Shown: positions 40,519-50,485, numbered from the stretch's first letter. The stretch: 64,000 nt of DNA from Fusibacter ferrireducens (GCF_015352425.1 NZ_JADKNH010000002.1:171169-235168), one strand, 5' to 3'. Notes: generated by a model not told the origin, from the sequence alone. A program made the numbers and translations.

Positions 40519-41466
40519 TTATCTGATTTCGTTTTCATATAAATAAGCTGCCAGAGCTAAATCTTCAACTGCCAAACCCATTCCCTCGAATACCGTAATA
40601 TCATTTTCATTCGCTCGACTAATGACCTTACCAAGTAAAACATCACCAATTTCTCCTACAATATGCTCTTCAGTAATTCGCTTTTCAGCAAATGGCACTA
40701 AAAAATCACTGCTTTCCGATTTACATGATGATTCTTTGTCAACATAGAACTTTGATTTTGCTACTAGATCACTATCAAGTTCACGATATTCTTTCGCTGA
40801 AGCACCTATGGCATTGATATGGGTACCTGGATGGATCCATTCACCCTTAATAACTGGATCCTTGGCAAAGGTAAGAGTCGTAATAATTTGAGAGTTTCTT
40901 GCTACTTCTTCAGCATCTTTACAGACTTCAACATCCACATCAAATTGCTCAATCATATTATCTGCAAACTTCATCGAAGCTTCCACACTGATATCCCAAA
41001 CTCTAATCTTCTTAATATTTCTTACTAGTATAATTGATTCAACATGCTTACGTGCTTGAACTCCAGCTCCAATAATACCAAGGGTTGATGCAGCTTTATT
41101 TGCAAGCAAATCCGTTGCTACAGCCGTAACTGCAGCTGTTCTTAACGCAGTTACTTCAATACAGTCAATTAAAGCTAACTCCTTGCCTGTATTTGCATCG
41201 AATAGTAAAATAACCCCTTGATGACTCGGCAGACCTTGAGCATGATTGTTAGGGAAAATAGTGATCAATTTCAAACCAAAATACCCTTTATCAATTAAGT
41301 GTGCCGGCATTAATAAATAAAGATCCTGTTCACTAATGTACTTGTTTGACCTTAAATCCATGCTCGACTTCCCTTGGTTTAAGTCCATTAATGTTTCTCT
41401 CATTAGGTCAATACATGAACTCATTTCAATCCTTTTGCTTATCTCTTCTTTCTTTAAAAATAACAT
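40519..41466 (-). CDS. Ornithine cyclodeaminase/mu-crystallin family protein, 315 aa
   Basis: Rossmann motif TLGIIGAGVQARKHVE, substrate-side LTALRTAAVTAVAT and GIGASAKEYRELD mark the family, which includes ornithine cyclodeaminase, alanine dehydrogenase and ketimine reductase. Start ATG 41466 stands behind AAGGAGG; a long upstream extension has no ribosome site. Operon with RidA and an alanine symporter suggests an amino-acid dehydrogenase or imine reductase role. Confidence 0.9.
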   Translation of the reverse strand: MLFLKKEEISKRIEMSSCIDLMRETLMDLNQGKSSMDLRSNKYISEQDLYLLMPAHLIDKGYFGLKLITIFPNNHAQGLPSHQGVILLFDANTGKELALIDCIEVTALRTAAVTAVATDLLANKAASTLGIIGAGVQARKHVESIILVRNIKKIRVWDISVEASMKFADNMIEQFDVDVEVCKDAEEVARNSQIITTLTFAKDPVIKGEWIHPGTHINAIGASAKEYRELDSDLVAKSKFYVDKESSCKSESSDFLVPFAEKRITEEHIVGEIGDVLLGKVISRANENDITVFEGMGLAVEDLALAAYLYENEIR

Positions 41467-42019
41467 AAACCCTCCTTGTTTTATAATTGAGGAATTTGCA
41501 TAATCTACATCCTTACATAAAAACCAGAAACCACAGTAAACATAACCGTCATAAACAACATCGTTTTTATTGAAAAGTTTGGATGTTGAAACCACATTGC
41601 CTCATTTCTAGTTTATAAATATGTTTTTACACTTTGACATTTGCCAGAATTGTACCAGCAAAAATAACAGAACAATTTTATATCGCTTGAGCCTTAGCTG
41701 TTTTGATGCCATATGACCGAATGCAATCAAAAATTTCATTAAAAGGGAGCATTAAGTGGTTTCACCATTTCAGGATTTTTTGCCTAGACGATTAATTTCT
41801 TTAACATTCATGGATGAAATTTTTTTGATTTACGAAATGTCGCATTCGCAAGAAATTGCCATTATGAAGTTCCATCGAATCTCTATCACTTTTTACATTT
41901 CTGAATTTCTCCTAACTGAAGATCACTCCAAAAGTAAAATTACCTATTCTCAAATTGTATTTTCATATACACTTGAACTTATTAGCTCGTCATAAAAATA
42001 AGCTGATTTCTACTCAAGT
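41467..42019. other. About 550 bases between two minus-strand genes, no gene supported
   Basis: A plus-strand frame at 41756-41995 has GGGAG before a GTG but reads like random hydrophobic sequence. No terminator of clear form was found after the aminotransferase gene's neighbour side. Confidence 0.4.
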
Positions 42020-43207
42020 CTATTTTTCCGTCAGTTCCTTAATAGCTTTGACAATTCTATCTAACCCTTCTTGAAGCACTGATCTTGGACAAGCTACAGT
42101 CATTCTAAAATAACCATCACCAGATTCACCAAACACCCGACCATTCTCTATAAGTACGTCATATTTTGTAATTAACAATTCAAATAGTTCTTCAGATTCT
42201 ACATATGCCCCTAAATTTATCCAAGCCAAAAAAGTTCCCTCAGGTTTTTTGTACTTTACTTTTGGTAAGTGTTCATCAAGATAATCCACTAAAAAGTCGA
42301 AATTACTCTCGACGTATTTCATAACCTCATCGACCCAATAATCACACTTATTATAGGCAGTTTCTGTTAGTTCAATATCTAAAGGTGGAGCAAAGCTAAT
42401 ATAATGCTTTTCCATAGTTTCTTTTTCCCATATTAGCTTTAAATCATTATCATCAATGATTATTTGGGAAATTGGTACACCACCAACATTAAATGTTTTT
42501 CCTAGCGCTACAGCAGTAATTATTTTGTTATAATCAGTTAGTGTTTTGATTGGATAATGAGTTGAATTTTCTCTAGTCAAATCACAATGGAGTTCATCCG
42601 AGAAAATCAACACATCATTTTTTCGACATATCTCAGTAATCTTAATTAATTCATCTTTAGTCCATACTCTTCCAACTGGATTATGTGGCGAACATAAAAT
42701 AAGCATTGTGTTCTTAGGATCTTTCACTTTTTTTTCTAAATCCTCAAAATCGATACTATAGCCATCGTCATCCTTAGTTAGTGTATTATTCACGATCACC
42801 CTGCCTGTGCCCTTAATCAATTCAGAAAATGGATAAAAAACAGGTGGCTGAATAATAATCCCTTCCCCAAGTTCAGTGAAAGCTCTAATTATGAACCCTA
42901 AAGCTGGTAGTACTCCGGGAGAGTAAAAGATTGAATTTTTGTCAATCTCCCAATTAAATCGCCTTTTATACCAACCTTGAATTGCTTCAAAATATTTGTC
43001 GCCTGGCATAGAATGCCCCAAAAATCCATGTTCAACTCTTTTCGTTAAGGTTTCAATGATTTCATCGGCAATTTTGAACTCCATATCAGAAAGCCAAAGT
43101 GGTAAGGCAGTCTTACTTACTCTACTGTCCACAAAATTTTTATGATCCCATTTTACGCTGTTAGTTCCTCTTCTATCATATTCTCTGTCTAAATCAAGTT
43201 TGCTCAT
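42020..43207 (-). CDS. PatB/MalY-type PLP aminotransferase (C-S lyase family), 395 aa
   Basis: Fold type I PLP enzyme: YSPGVLPALGFIIRAF, CSPHNPVGRVWTKDEL, FSDELHCDL, and the PLP Lys in ALGKTFNVGG. Closest by motif to PatB/MalY cystathionine beta-lyases. AAAGGAGG precedes ATG 43207. A TATAAT box lies at 43243-43248 on this strand. Divergent from an XRE regulator. Confidence 0.93.
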   Translation of the reverse strand: MSKLDLDREYDRRGTNSVKWDHKNFVDSRVSKTALPLWLSDMEFKIADEIIETLTKRVEHGFLGHSMPGDKYFEAIQGWYKRRFNWEIDKNSIFYSPGVLPALGFIIRAFTELGEGIIIQPPVFYPFSELIKGTGRVIVNNTLTKDDDGYSIDFEDLEKKVKDPKNTMLILCSPHNPVGRVWTKDELIKITEICRKNDVLIFSDELHCDLTRENSTHYPIKTLTDYNKIITAVALGKTFNVGGVPISQIIIDDNDLKLIWEKETMEKHYISFAPPLDIELTETAYNKCDYWVDEVMKYVESNFDFLVDYLDEHLPKVKYKKPEGTFLAWINLGAYVESEELFELLITKYDVLIENGRVFGESGDGYFRMTVACPRSVLQEGLDRIVKAIKELTEK

Positions 43208-43242
43208 AATTTCCTCCTTTTATTTCTTTATTATTTTCGAAA

Positions 43243-43353
43243 ATTATAACATGAAAAATTTTATAGTTCATACTCATAGAATTCTAACCACAAGACAGTT
43301 ATTATCAATTTTGTTTCATGACAGTAGAATTTTATATGTATTTTTGCTATAAT
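43243..43353. promoter_or_regulatory. Divergent promoters of the aminotransferase and XRE genes
   Basis: Minus strand: TGAACT, 16 bases, TATAAT (43248-43243). Plus strand: extended -10 TGCTATAAT (43346-43354 region) toward the XRE gene start at 43425. The XRE protein probably acts in between. Confidence 0.5.
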
Positions 43354-43424
43354 ATATGTAAAAAGCAATTCCAAACATATTTTTTTACACTTTCAAACAT
43401 TTTTATGAAACTTGGTGATTTATT

Positions 43425-44141
43425 ATGTCAGATTATCTAATAGAATTGGGGGCAATACTTAGAAACGCGAGAAAATTTCGTGGCCTCACTATTCAACAGT
43501 TAGCAGATAAAATTCAAAAGAGTAAGTCAACACTATCAAAATATGAGCGTGGTGAAATAGCAATAGACATTCTTACAATTAATGATATTTCTCAGGCATT
43601 AAAAATAAGTATTGATGAGTTATTGCCAAGTTCTAACAAATTTGAAATTCATGATCCTTCAACTATTATTGTTAATGCACCATCATTTTTTAAAGGCAAT
43701 ACTAGCTTTTATTCTTATTACTATGATGGAAGAAATAAGAGTATTATTTGCTCAAATATTTTGGTGAAAAAAAACAATGAAAGTGATTCAACTCATATTC
43801 AAATGTACATGAATATAAAAGATTTAAGTTTCCCTCAGGCGTGTGAAAATACATATAATGGTTTAATGACTCATTATGACATGATTACAAGAATCGATTT
43901 AATAAATTGTGATACTCCAATAGAAAAAGCATCAATTGCCATACTTTCTCCATTTGCAGAAAATGATTTTAGATGGGGTCTTTGGTCAGGAATCTCTACA
44001 CGACCAGTAATGCCAGCTTCCATCAAGATGCTCTTTACAAAATTGCCCCAAAAGATAGATTCTGATCTAAAAAAGAAACTCATCATAACACAAGAAGATT
44101 ACAAACAGATCAAACATTATAATATGTTCACCGTTTTTTAA
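43425..44141 (+). CDS. XRE-family regulator with C-terminal sensor-like domain, 238 aa
   Basis: N-terminal HTH_3 (RNARKFRGLTIQQLADKIQKSKSTLSKYERGEIAIDI, residues 10-45). The C-terminal about 160 residues form an unknown alpha/beta domain. The protein is divergent from the PatB-like gene and is the likely local regulator of the aminotransferase and perhaps the symporter group. Confidence 0.88.
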   Translation: MSDYLIELGAILRNARKFRGLTIQQLADKIQKSKSTLSKYERGEIAIDILTINDISQALKISIDELLPSSNKFEIHDPSTIIVNAPSFFKGNTSFYSYYYDGRNKSIICSNILVKKNNESDSTHIQMYMNIKDLSFPQACENTYNGLMTHYDMITRIDLINCDTPIEKASIAILSPFAENDFRWGLWSGISTRPVMPASIKMLFTKLPQKIDSDLKKKLIITQEDYKQIKHYNMFTVF

Positions 44142-44229
44142 ATAGTGTAAAAAAATCTGTGATAAAATAGAAATCTTCCATGGAAGTAATTAATGGTATA
44201 AAATTGATTATGAAATGGAGGATTTTTTC

Positions 44230-44337
44230 ATGGCAAAGAAAACAAGTAAAATAAGGAAATTAACCCAAAGATTGATGAAGGAAGAGAAAATAGAAAATGT
44301 ATTGCATCTTCAAGACATGTTGGATGTTAAATCATAA
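44230..44337 (+). CDS. Possible 35-aa protein or transposase N-terminus
   Basis: GGAGG lies 8 bases before ATG 44230. MAKKTSKIRKLTQRLMKEEK, IENVLHLQDMLDVKS: a basic helix and an LQDML element that recalls the N-terminus of IS256-type transposases. Either a genuine small protein or a relic. Confidence 0.35.
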   Translation: MAKKTSKIRKLTQRLMKEEKIENVLHLQDMLDVKS

Positions 44338-44392
44338 ATAGATCTTTAATAAGTGTTATTTCAATATCCCTTAAATGATTAGAGTGAATAAT

Positions 44393-44914
44393 TCAAGGCA
44401 TGACTTCTTGACAGGGAGTCCCTGTCAGTAAACTTCCATGTTTAATCGCTGAAGAAAATGACTCAAAGCTTACTTGCTCAAAATTATTACAATCTACTTC
44501 TTTGTTCTCATTCCCATAATCTGTCAGCGTTGAAATTTTATCAATATTTCCCATTATTCCATTGCCAGAATAACTTTTTTCTTTCGCAGCCTCATCAAAT
44601 CTCATTTCAGATTCAATGGATTCCATCCTTTCTATATCATTATCTACAACAATCAAATGATAAAGATTAGACCTTTGTCCGCCTTGTTCATGGAATCTAC
44701 TTTCGCGTGTAAGAAAACCGGCCTCTTCAAGATCAGTTAACGCTCTTTGAACCGTTCTTGTGCTTATGTTACATTCTTTAGCAATGGTTCTCACACTCGG
44801 AAAACATGTATTTTCAATATCTGCTCTATTAATTAAATAAAAAATAACCAGCGTTGCACGCTGGCTTAAATCCGCTTTATATACACTTTCAATCAACTTA
44901 CCTTTGTTTGTCAT
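44393..44914 (-). CDS. Winged-helix (HTH_36) protein, 173 aa
   Basis: Residues 18-75 form a replication-initiator-like winged helix: TLVIFYLINRADIENTCFPSVRTIAKECNISTRTVQRALTDLE. The C-terminal half is Ser/Glu-rich and disordered. AAGGAGG precedes ATG 44914, 19 bases after the MinD/CpaE-like gene; last gene of the transfer operon. Such proteins occur in plasmids and conjugative elements as regulators or accessory replication proteins. Confidence 0.8.
   Translation of the reverse strand: MTNKGKLIESVYKADLSQRATLVIFYLINRADIENTCFPSVRTIAKECNISTRTVQRALTDLEEAGFLTRESRFHEQGGQRSNLYHLIVVDNDIERMESIESEMRFDEAAKEKSYSGNGIMGNIDKISTLTDYGNENKEVDCNNFEQVSFESFSSAIKHGSLLTGTPCQEVMP
44409..44427. repeat. Perfect 19-bp palindrome at the end of the HTH gene
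   Basis: TGACAGGGAGTCCCTGTCA: 9-bp arms around one base, inside the last codons of the winged-helix gene. No T-run. Candidate binding site or recombination site at the edge of the transfer operon. Confidence 0.7.
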
Positions 44915-45981
44915 ACTTTTTCCTCCTTCAATATCACTTAATAAATCGAGTGATTATATCTTCCCAAACCTCAATATTAGAATCTCCATCAAAATAGTCC
45001 GGTGTATAATTTGAAAAATATACATGTTCATTTTCTTTTTCAATCTTCCTTTTATTCGAATCAGCTATAAAAGATAAGACTGTACCAATTCGCTTATCAC
45101 CCATCAAATTTTTAATACTCGTCATTTCATTATTTTCATACGGTTTCCCAGTAGCACAGAGTATTGCAGCGTCACATTTTTTTCTTACAACCTCTATGAT
45201 TCTATTGTTGACTACACCCATATCATAAATGATGAAATCAAATTCATCATGACACTCCGAATGAAGTGAAAGGTATTTCACGCCATGATATTGAATAATA
45301 CCTTCCTTCATTATCATTCCCTGATAAAACTCTGGAAAATTACGCAAATGGTCATGATCATTTGCTTCTACATAACATACACTCGCTCCAATATTTGCTA
45401 GGTAATTCGCCAAATTAATAGCCATCGTCGTTGTGCCAACGCGATGCTGTACCCCTGCGACAGCAATTTTAATATCCTTTTTTACGAATGAATGTGGTGT
45501 AAAAGTGCAACTTACCAAGGTATCTTCTTTAGAAATCTTTGACTGAATTTCACGTTTGCTAATTCCAAGATCGCTAATAGACTTGAGTACTTCTGTTTTA
45601 AGCGATTCCATTTCTTCTGATATCACAATGTTATAAATTCCTGCTTCGATGAGCTGCAGAATGAGTTTCTCTTTTTCCTTTAGCATATCTATATAGAATA
45701 TCATCCTTGAAGAGAACATCTTTTTAAAACCAATTACAGCCTCCATTAGCTCTTCGTCACAGTCTTTCAATGCATTTAAGTCAATAAATACATAGTTAAA
45801 ATGCTCCAAACTTCTCATATCACTAAGCACAAATTGTTTTAGCGAAAATGACCCCGATAGCTTCTTTATTATTATTCCATGCTCATCATGGAGAAATGAA
45901 TATTCTTATGCGGCAGAGCCGCAGTTCCGGTGTGGCGTGAGCCACTTGTCCGGAACTACTGAGCCACTGCTGATTGTTTAA

Positions 45982-46758
45982 TCATTCACTTAAGTGTTTT
46001 TCCAACCCATAAACTTCACGCATAGATAAGTCTCTAGATGGATCAATGCTTTCTATGTTGATTTTATACGCATCATGTACAATTCGATCTAAAATCGCAT
46101 CTGCCAGAGGTGAATCGTCACCACCAAGTTGCTCATACCAACCTTCGTGACGGTATTGAGAACAGAAGATTGTTGATGACCTCTTTCTTCGATGGTGTAA
46201 TAACTCAAAGATATCTTTAGCTTCATTTGGAGTTGGTCTTAGAAGAAGCCACTCATCAATAATCAGTAAAACCGGGTTAGCATACCTCGCCATGACTTTC
46301 TTGTAACTCCCTTCATTTCTCGCATGTTCTAAATCTAAGAGTAGGTCTGGTAGTCGAACATAACGTGTTTTGAAGTAATGCTTACAGGCTTCCATACCAA
46401 AGGCATTTGCAAGATAGGTTTTACCACAACCTGTTGCACCAGTTATAAATACATTTCGAAATTCAGCGATATACTCACAAGTGGAAAGTCGTTTAATCAA
46501 GTCCTTGTTGATTTTTCTTCCGGAAGAATAATTGATACCAATAATGCTAGCATCTGCTTGTTCAAACTCAGCATTCTTAATGAGTCGGTTTAAGCGATTA
46601 TTTTTTCTTCTGGTATACTCGATATCGACCATCATTCCGATGCGATCTTCAAAGTCAATGTCTTTCATTTTGGGGTCAGAAAGTTGTTGAAGAAATGCCT
46701 CAGCCATTGCAGTTAGTCGCATATCTATCAGTTTGTCGATTGTTGGATTATTTATCAT
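45982..46758 (-). CDS. istB: IS21-family helper ATPase IstB (second element)
   Basis: AAA+ ATPase with Walker A ITGATGCGKTYLANAF, Walker B PVLLIIDEWLLL and the RRKRSSTIFCSQY sensor, 258 aa from ATG 46758 (GGAGG 8 bases upstream). The start overlaps the istA end. Helper of the IstA transposase. Confidence 0.95.
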   Translation of the reverse strand: MINNPTIDKLIDMRLTAMAEAFLQQLSDPKMKDIDFEDRIGMMVDIEYTRRKNNRLNRLIKNAEFEQADASIIGINYSSGRKINKDLIKRLSTCEYIAEFRNVFITGATGCGKTYLANAFGMEACKHYFKTRYVRLPDLLLDLEHARNEGSYKKVMARYANPVLLIIDEWLLLRPTPNEAKDIFELLHHRRKRSSTIFCSQYRHEGWYEQLGGDDSPLADAILDRIVHDAYKINIESIDPSRDLSMREVYGLEKHLSE

Positions 46759-48298
46759 TGTATTTTCCTCCGTAGTAGTTTGCACCGCGCGTTACGCCAT
46801 AAGTGTTCTTCTTGGATTTCTCAGTTTCGGGCTTTGAGATATCTTTAATCCCAGTGGCAAGAATATTTTTGATACTCTTGTAACTTGGGCTGGCTGTATA
46901 GCTCAAAGCTTTTTCACAAGCTGCTTCAAGACGTGATTCAGAGTGTCTTTCAGCTAACTTGAGTAATCCCATGCAACTCTTATAGGTTTGTTGTTCCACG
47001 CGACTGGAGGAAAGTATCGCAATAATAACTTGATGTGTGTTGGGCCCTATTCGCTGAGCCCATTGTTTAAAGCGCTCCCCATTCCACTCAAGATACTTCT
47101 GATGGTCGGGGGGCATATGTTCTAAGGTTGTGCTGTATTGCCCTTTACGACCATAAAGCCGTTTGTGTGAAGCGATACGATTGTGATTATAAAAAATCTC
47201 TAGGACTCTCTCTGTGACCCTTACATCTACCTTGCGTTTAATATATTCATATGGACAAGAATATAGCATTCCATCTAAGGATATGTGATAATTAAACTGA
47301 ACGGTGGCTTGTTTAAAGTCCGCCAGTTCATAAGGGGTAGTTGGTAGGGGGCTTAGGAAAGGCAACTCTTCGTGGTGGAAGAGGCTCCACCTGCTACCTT
47401 CCTTCTTTTGAAAGGTTCTATGGTTAAATACTTCTAGTTTTTCTTGAATAGCAGTATTAAGTTCTTCGAGTGAGAAGAACTGTTCATTACGAAGCGCAGC
47501 GGTAATCCAAGTAGAAATATTACCCACAGCGCCTTCAACACTTGCTTTATCTTTCGGTTTTCTCACCCTAGCCGGAATAATGGCAGTACCATAATGCTCA
47601 GCCATTTCATGATAGGTTGCATTGAGTTTGGGGGTATACCAGTCTTTTGTATGGATAACAGCTGTTTTACAATTGTCGGGCACTAAAAGCGTCGCAACAC
47701 CTCCAAAAAAATTGTACATGTGAACATGGGCTGTAATCCACGCGCGTTGTTTTTCATTGATAAAAGCCTCAACATAAGCATACTGGCTGTATGTTATAAC
47801 ACCTACAAAGAGGTATGCCTCTGTAATAACGCCAGTGTCGGGATCGATAATCTTAGCTGGATCACCAGCCCAATCGACCTCAACCTGTTCACCAGGTTTA
47901 CGTGCTATATGCATAGTTGCACGACGTTTTTGTTCATCTTGCTGAATGTAACGACAGAACTGAGAATACATTAGGGGCTCTTCATTGTTAAGCCTACATT
48001 CTTCCATGTATTCTGCCCAAAGCAACTTCTTGCTGACACCGTTCTTCAGGAGCTCTTTGCGAATGTATTCGCAGTTAGGTGGGCGCTTCGAGCTTGAATC
48101 ATTTTCTTTTGGAAAAAGCAAAATTTGCCACTCAGCATTCGTTTTAATACCATGTGCTGTCCATGCAAGTCCAAGTTCAGAAGCCCTTTTTACTACTTTA
48201 GAAACGGTATTTCTTGAGCAAGAACAACTTAAAGCTATGTTTCGCTCACTGACCCCAAGACTTTTAAGCCTCAGAATCTCATGATAATTGGTCATCAT
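46748..48298 (-). CDS. istA: IS21-family transposase IstA (second element)
   Basis: N-terminal HTH (LGVSERNIALSCSCSRNTVSKVV), DDE core with Asp in EVDWAGDPA (about residue 141), Asp in LLVPDNCKTAV (about 206) and Glu in KDKASVEGAVG (about 253), and the C-terminal domain. Full length at 516 aa. ATG 48298 or the next codon (48295) follow AAAGGAGG. Confidence 0.95.
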   Translation of the reverse strand: MMTNYHEILRLKSLGVSERNIALSCSCSRNTVSKVVKRASELGLAWTAHGIKTNAEWQILLFPKENDSSSKRPPNCEYIRKELLKNGVSKKLLWAEYMEECRLNNEEPLMYSQFCRYIQQDEQKRRATMHIARKPGEQVEVDWAGDPAKIIDPDTGVITEAYLFVGVITYSQYAYVEAFINEKQRAWITAHVHMYNFFGGVATLLVPDNCKTAVIHTKDWYTPKLNATYHEMAEHYGTAIIPARVRKPKDKASVEGAVGNISTWITAALRNEQFFSLEELNTAIQEKLEVFNHRTFQKKEGSRWSLFHHEELPFLSPLPTTPYELADFKQATVQFNYHISLDGMLYSCPYEYIKRKVDVRVTERVLEIFYNHNRIASHKRLYGRKGQYSTTLEHMPPDHQKYLEWNGERFKQWAQRIGPNTHQVIIAILSSSRVEQQTYKSCMGLLKLAERHSESRLEAACEKALSYTASPSYKSIKNILATGIKDISKPETEKSKKNTYGVTRGANYYGGKYNDK

Positions 48299-48473
48299 GT
48301 GACCTCCTTTATAAGTATTTGCATTGAATCAATGCATATTCTAATTATAAAGGAACTACAATTGTTGGCTCAAAGGCTTTGGAACTATGGCTCAATCTAA
48401 GACGGAATGGTGGCTCATCGTTACCGGACACAAGGCTCAGAAGACACCGGAATACTCAAGAAAATCAATCATA

Positions 48474-48653
48474 TTAATATTTCCGTTGCTGGATAGGTAT
48501 AACAACATCACCCACACCACCTTCCTGTTCGATTTGAAAATCTTTCGGCAATACTATTTCTAATTCTCTTGGCTGGTATATAATCATCATTACGATGCTC
48601 ACAATGACAATTACAACATAAATGATCAATTCTATCACAAGCTTCTTTTTCAT
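48474..48653 (-). CDS. Small single-pass membrane protein, 59 aa
   Basis: ATG 48653 has AGGAG 8 bases upstream and starts 11 bases after the VirB4-like stop. MKKKLVIELIIYVVIVIVSI leads into one membrane helix; the outside part contains LPKDFQIEQEGGVGD and ends QQRKY. It stops 1 base before the MinD/CpaE-like start, so the three genes are tightly coupled. No family recognised; likely a minor component of the transfer apparatus. Confidence 0.7.
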   Translation of the reverse strand: MKKKLVIELIIYVVIVIVSIVMMIIYQPRELEIVLPKDFQIEQEGGVGDVVIPIQQRKY

Positions 48654-48664
48654 AAGTCACGCTC

Positions 48665-50485
48665 CTATCTTCCACCGGCTTTACCCATAAACTCAAATTT
48701 GTATTCTGGTATCTGAAAGTTTACTTGTAATCGCTTAGATCCAATTATCACAAGTGCATTGCCTCTCTTTTTCTGACCTAATAGTTGTTCTTCAGCATCT
48801 GTTAGGTTGTAAAGTTTCTTAGTTTCAATTAAATTCATGCCATCGCAACCCATCAGAATCTTATAAGCCGGAATATCAAGCAATGCTTGTCCATAGAGTT
48901 TAACTTTTGGATCTAAGAAATCAACCACTGAATGAGATATAATCGCTACACCTGCTTCATATTTTCTAGCTCTTTTTTCAACATTTCTTAAAAACACCAA
49001 GGATTGCGGCACGTTAGGATCAATCATAAGATAGCTCTCATCACAAATCAGTAGAACGGGCTCGTTCCTATCTAAGCTCATTTGCTGCCAGCACCAGGTA
49101 AGGATGTTGAAATACTGAGTTCTTTTGATATTGTCACTGGTATTTTGAAGATCATGAGTATCGAGGCAAATGCACCTTGAATTTACCTGAATTGTGCTTT
49201 TCCCATTCCACAAAAAAGCGTCACTGCCAAGAGCAATATCTTGTAACAGTAACGCTAAATCATCATATTCATTTTTACTTGATGTTGCTCCAACTTCATC
49301 GGCCTTTTCCCTTAGCAGTGCGTACAAGTCTGAAAATATCGGAAAATCTTCATTTGATAATTGATTGATATCGGTATCCCACGTAATATCAAATTGATTA
49401 TACAATTCGATTAACACGTTCTTGAGAATTGCCCTTTGTTTGTCTGAAAGAGACGGCAAATATAGACTGAAAAATATTTCAAGATTTTTCATATAAATAG
49501 CCATATCTCCCATGCCATGACCTTCATCTTTATAATACTTGTCATCATCATCGACTGGTGTGGGTCTGATTTGTAGCGGATTGATTTTACCATTAAGGCC
49601 TCCGCCTGTATTAATCCAATCACCGTTTAAAGCTTTTGTAATTTCTTGATACTCTCTTTCGGGATCAACAAAGATGATTTTCGTACCTTTCATATATTCC
49701 GCAAGCGCAATATGTTTAACAACGGTGCTTTTGCCAACCCCGGCAACTCCCATAATGGTAAAATTAGTATTTGTTCTGTCATTCCCTCGCTTCCACGGAT
49801 CGAGTACTACGAGTCCACCTCTAGAGTCACGTCCAAAGTAATAACCTGTTCCATCATTATAACCTGAAGATGAAAATGGAAAACCCCCAACAAAGCTGCT
49901 CATTGGAATAACTCTTTTAAGTACTTCTCCAATGGCTTCATCGAGGGTATAATAGGGAGCAATGCTTTTAAATGCTTGTTCTTGAAGATTTGCCATGATT
50001 CTTAGTTTTGCCTTGCTTGTGGCAATAATGCTTTCGGTCTTTCTGCAAATCTTTTGAAAGTTGTTTTCTTCTCTTGCAATCGCCATAATAGAAATAATCA
50101 TGGTTCCAACCGTTTCACCTTCTCTGTCGATCTGCAGCATCATTTTTTCTCCATCCATTGCGGCTTGTTCTGCTCTTTGCCTAATGAGGGGATCTTTCGC
50201 CGTTTCTGCAGCGCTTCTGTTTTGGATCACACTTTTCGATAATCCAGAAATAAATTCACCATTATCAATCGGTATGAATGTAATACCGACGACTGTTCCT
50301 GGAATGTTTGTAATCTTTGCGAGCCATCCATAATCGACTTTTTGCGGATACTTGATAACCCCATAAATTCGTCCTGTATTCTCGCCAATAATCATGCTAT
50401 TTCTTTTCAGTTCAAGTCCGATTGGTGTAATGATGTTAAGCAAATTACGATTTTCAAATTGTTGTTGAATGTGTTCTTTCTTCAT
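48665..50485 (-). CDS. VirB4/TraC-type conjugation ATPase, 606 aa
   Basis: Walker A GVAGVGKSTVVKH (about residue 248), VDPEREYQEI, a conserved IKRTQYFNILTW, Walker B VLLICDESYLMID (about 480), and VAIISHSVVDFLD: the signature set of VirB4-like T4SS motors. I start at ATG 50485; AAAGGAGG lies 11 bases upstream. The N-terminal VirB4 domain is partly encoded separately (54345-55004). It would energise assembly or transport of the transfer apparatus at the membrane. Confidence 0.9.
   Translation of the reverse strand: MKKEHIQQQFENRNLLNIITPIGLELKRNSMIIGENTGRIYGVIKYPQKVDYGWLAKITNIPGTVVGITFIPIDNGEFISGLSKSVIQNRSAAETAKDPLIRQRAEQAAMDGEKMMLQIDREGETVGTMIISIMAIAREENNFQKICRKTESIIATSKAKLRIMANLQEQAFKSIAPYYTLDEAIGEVLKRVIPMSSFVGGFPFSSSGYNDGTGYYFGRDSRGGLVVLDPWKRGNDRTNTNFTIMGVAGVGKSTVVKHIALAEYMKGTKIIFVDPEREYQEITKALNGDWINTGGGLNGKINPLQIRPTPVDDDDKYYKDEGHGMGDMAIYMKNLEIFFSLYLPSLSDKQRAILKNVLIELYNQFDITWDTDINQLSNEDFPIFSDLYALLREKADEVGATSSKNEYDDLALLLQDIALGSDAFLWNGKSTIQVNSRCICLDTHDLQNTSDNIKRTQYFNILTWCWQQMSLDRNEPVLLICDESYLMIDPNVPQSLVFLRNVEKRARKYEAGVAIISHSVVDFLDPKVKLYGQALLDIPAYKILMGCDGMNLIETKKLYNLTDAEEQLLGQKKRGNALVIIGSKRLQVNFQIPEYKFEFMGKAGGR

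Larger units (their letters stand above)
45903..48449 (-). mobile_element. IS21-family insertion sequence, complete, about 2547 bp
   Basis: Bounded by a 5-bp direct duplication GAATA (45898-45902 and 48450-48454). The ends are rich in subterminal repeats (TGAGCCAC, TCCGGAAC, GGCTCA). It encodes IstA and IstB. It is not closely related to the IS21 element at 15.7 kb: proteins and ends differ. Confidence 0.85.
44934..48472 (-). pseudogene. MinD/CpaE-like ATPase gene split by an IS21-family element
   Basis: The start is at ATG 48472, 1 base after the preceding small gene; eight codons follow (MIDFLEYS) before the insertion at 48449. Past the element the frame resumes at 45902 (FLHDEHGIIIKKLSG...) and continues without a stop to 44934. 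Removing the element and one copy of the 5-bp duplication TATTC restores the frame exactly. The body has a receiver-like N-part and a deviant Walker A (GVQHRVGTTTMAINLANYL) as in CpaE/MinD proteins. A shorter product could start at GTG 45830. CpaE-type proteins position Tad pilus machines. Confidence 0.8.

Noticed and set aside
41756-41995. Plus-strand 79-aa open frame with GTG start
   Set aside because: A GGGAG is present, but the sequence reads like chance translation of AT-rich DNA and has no neighbours in the same direction.
48508-48696. Minus-strand 62-aa open frame
   Set aside because: Overlaps in another frame the better supported 59-aa membrane protein (48474-48653), which has a ribosome site and a membrane helix.
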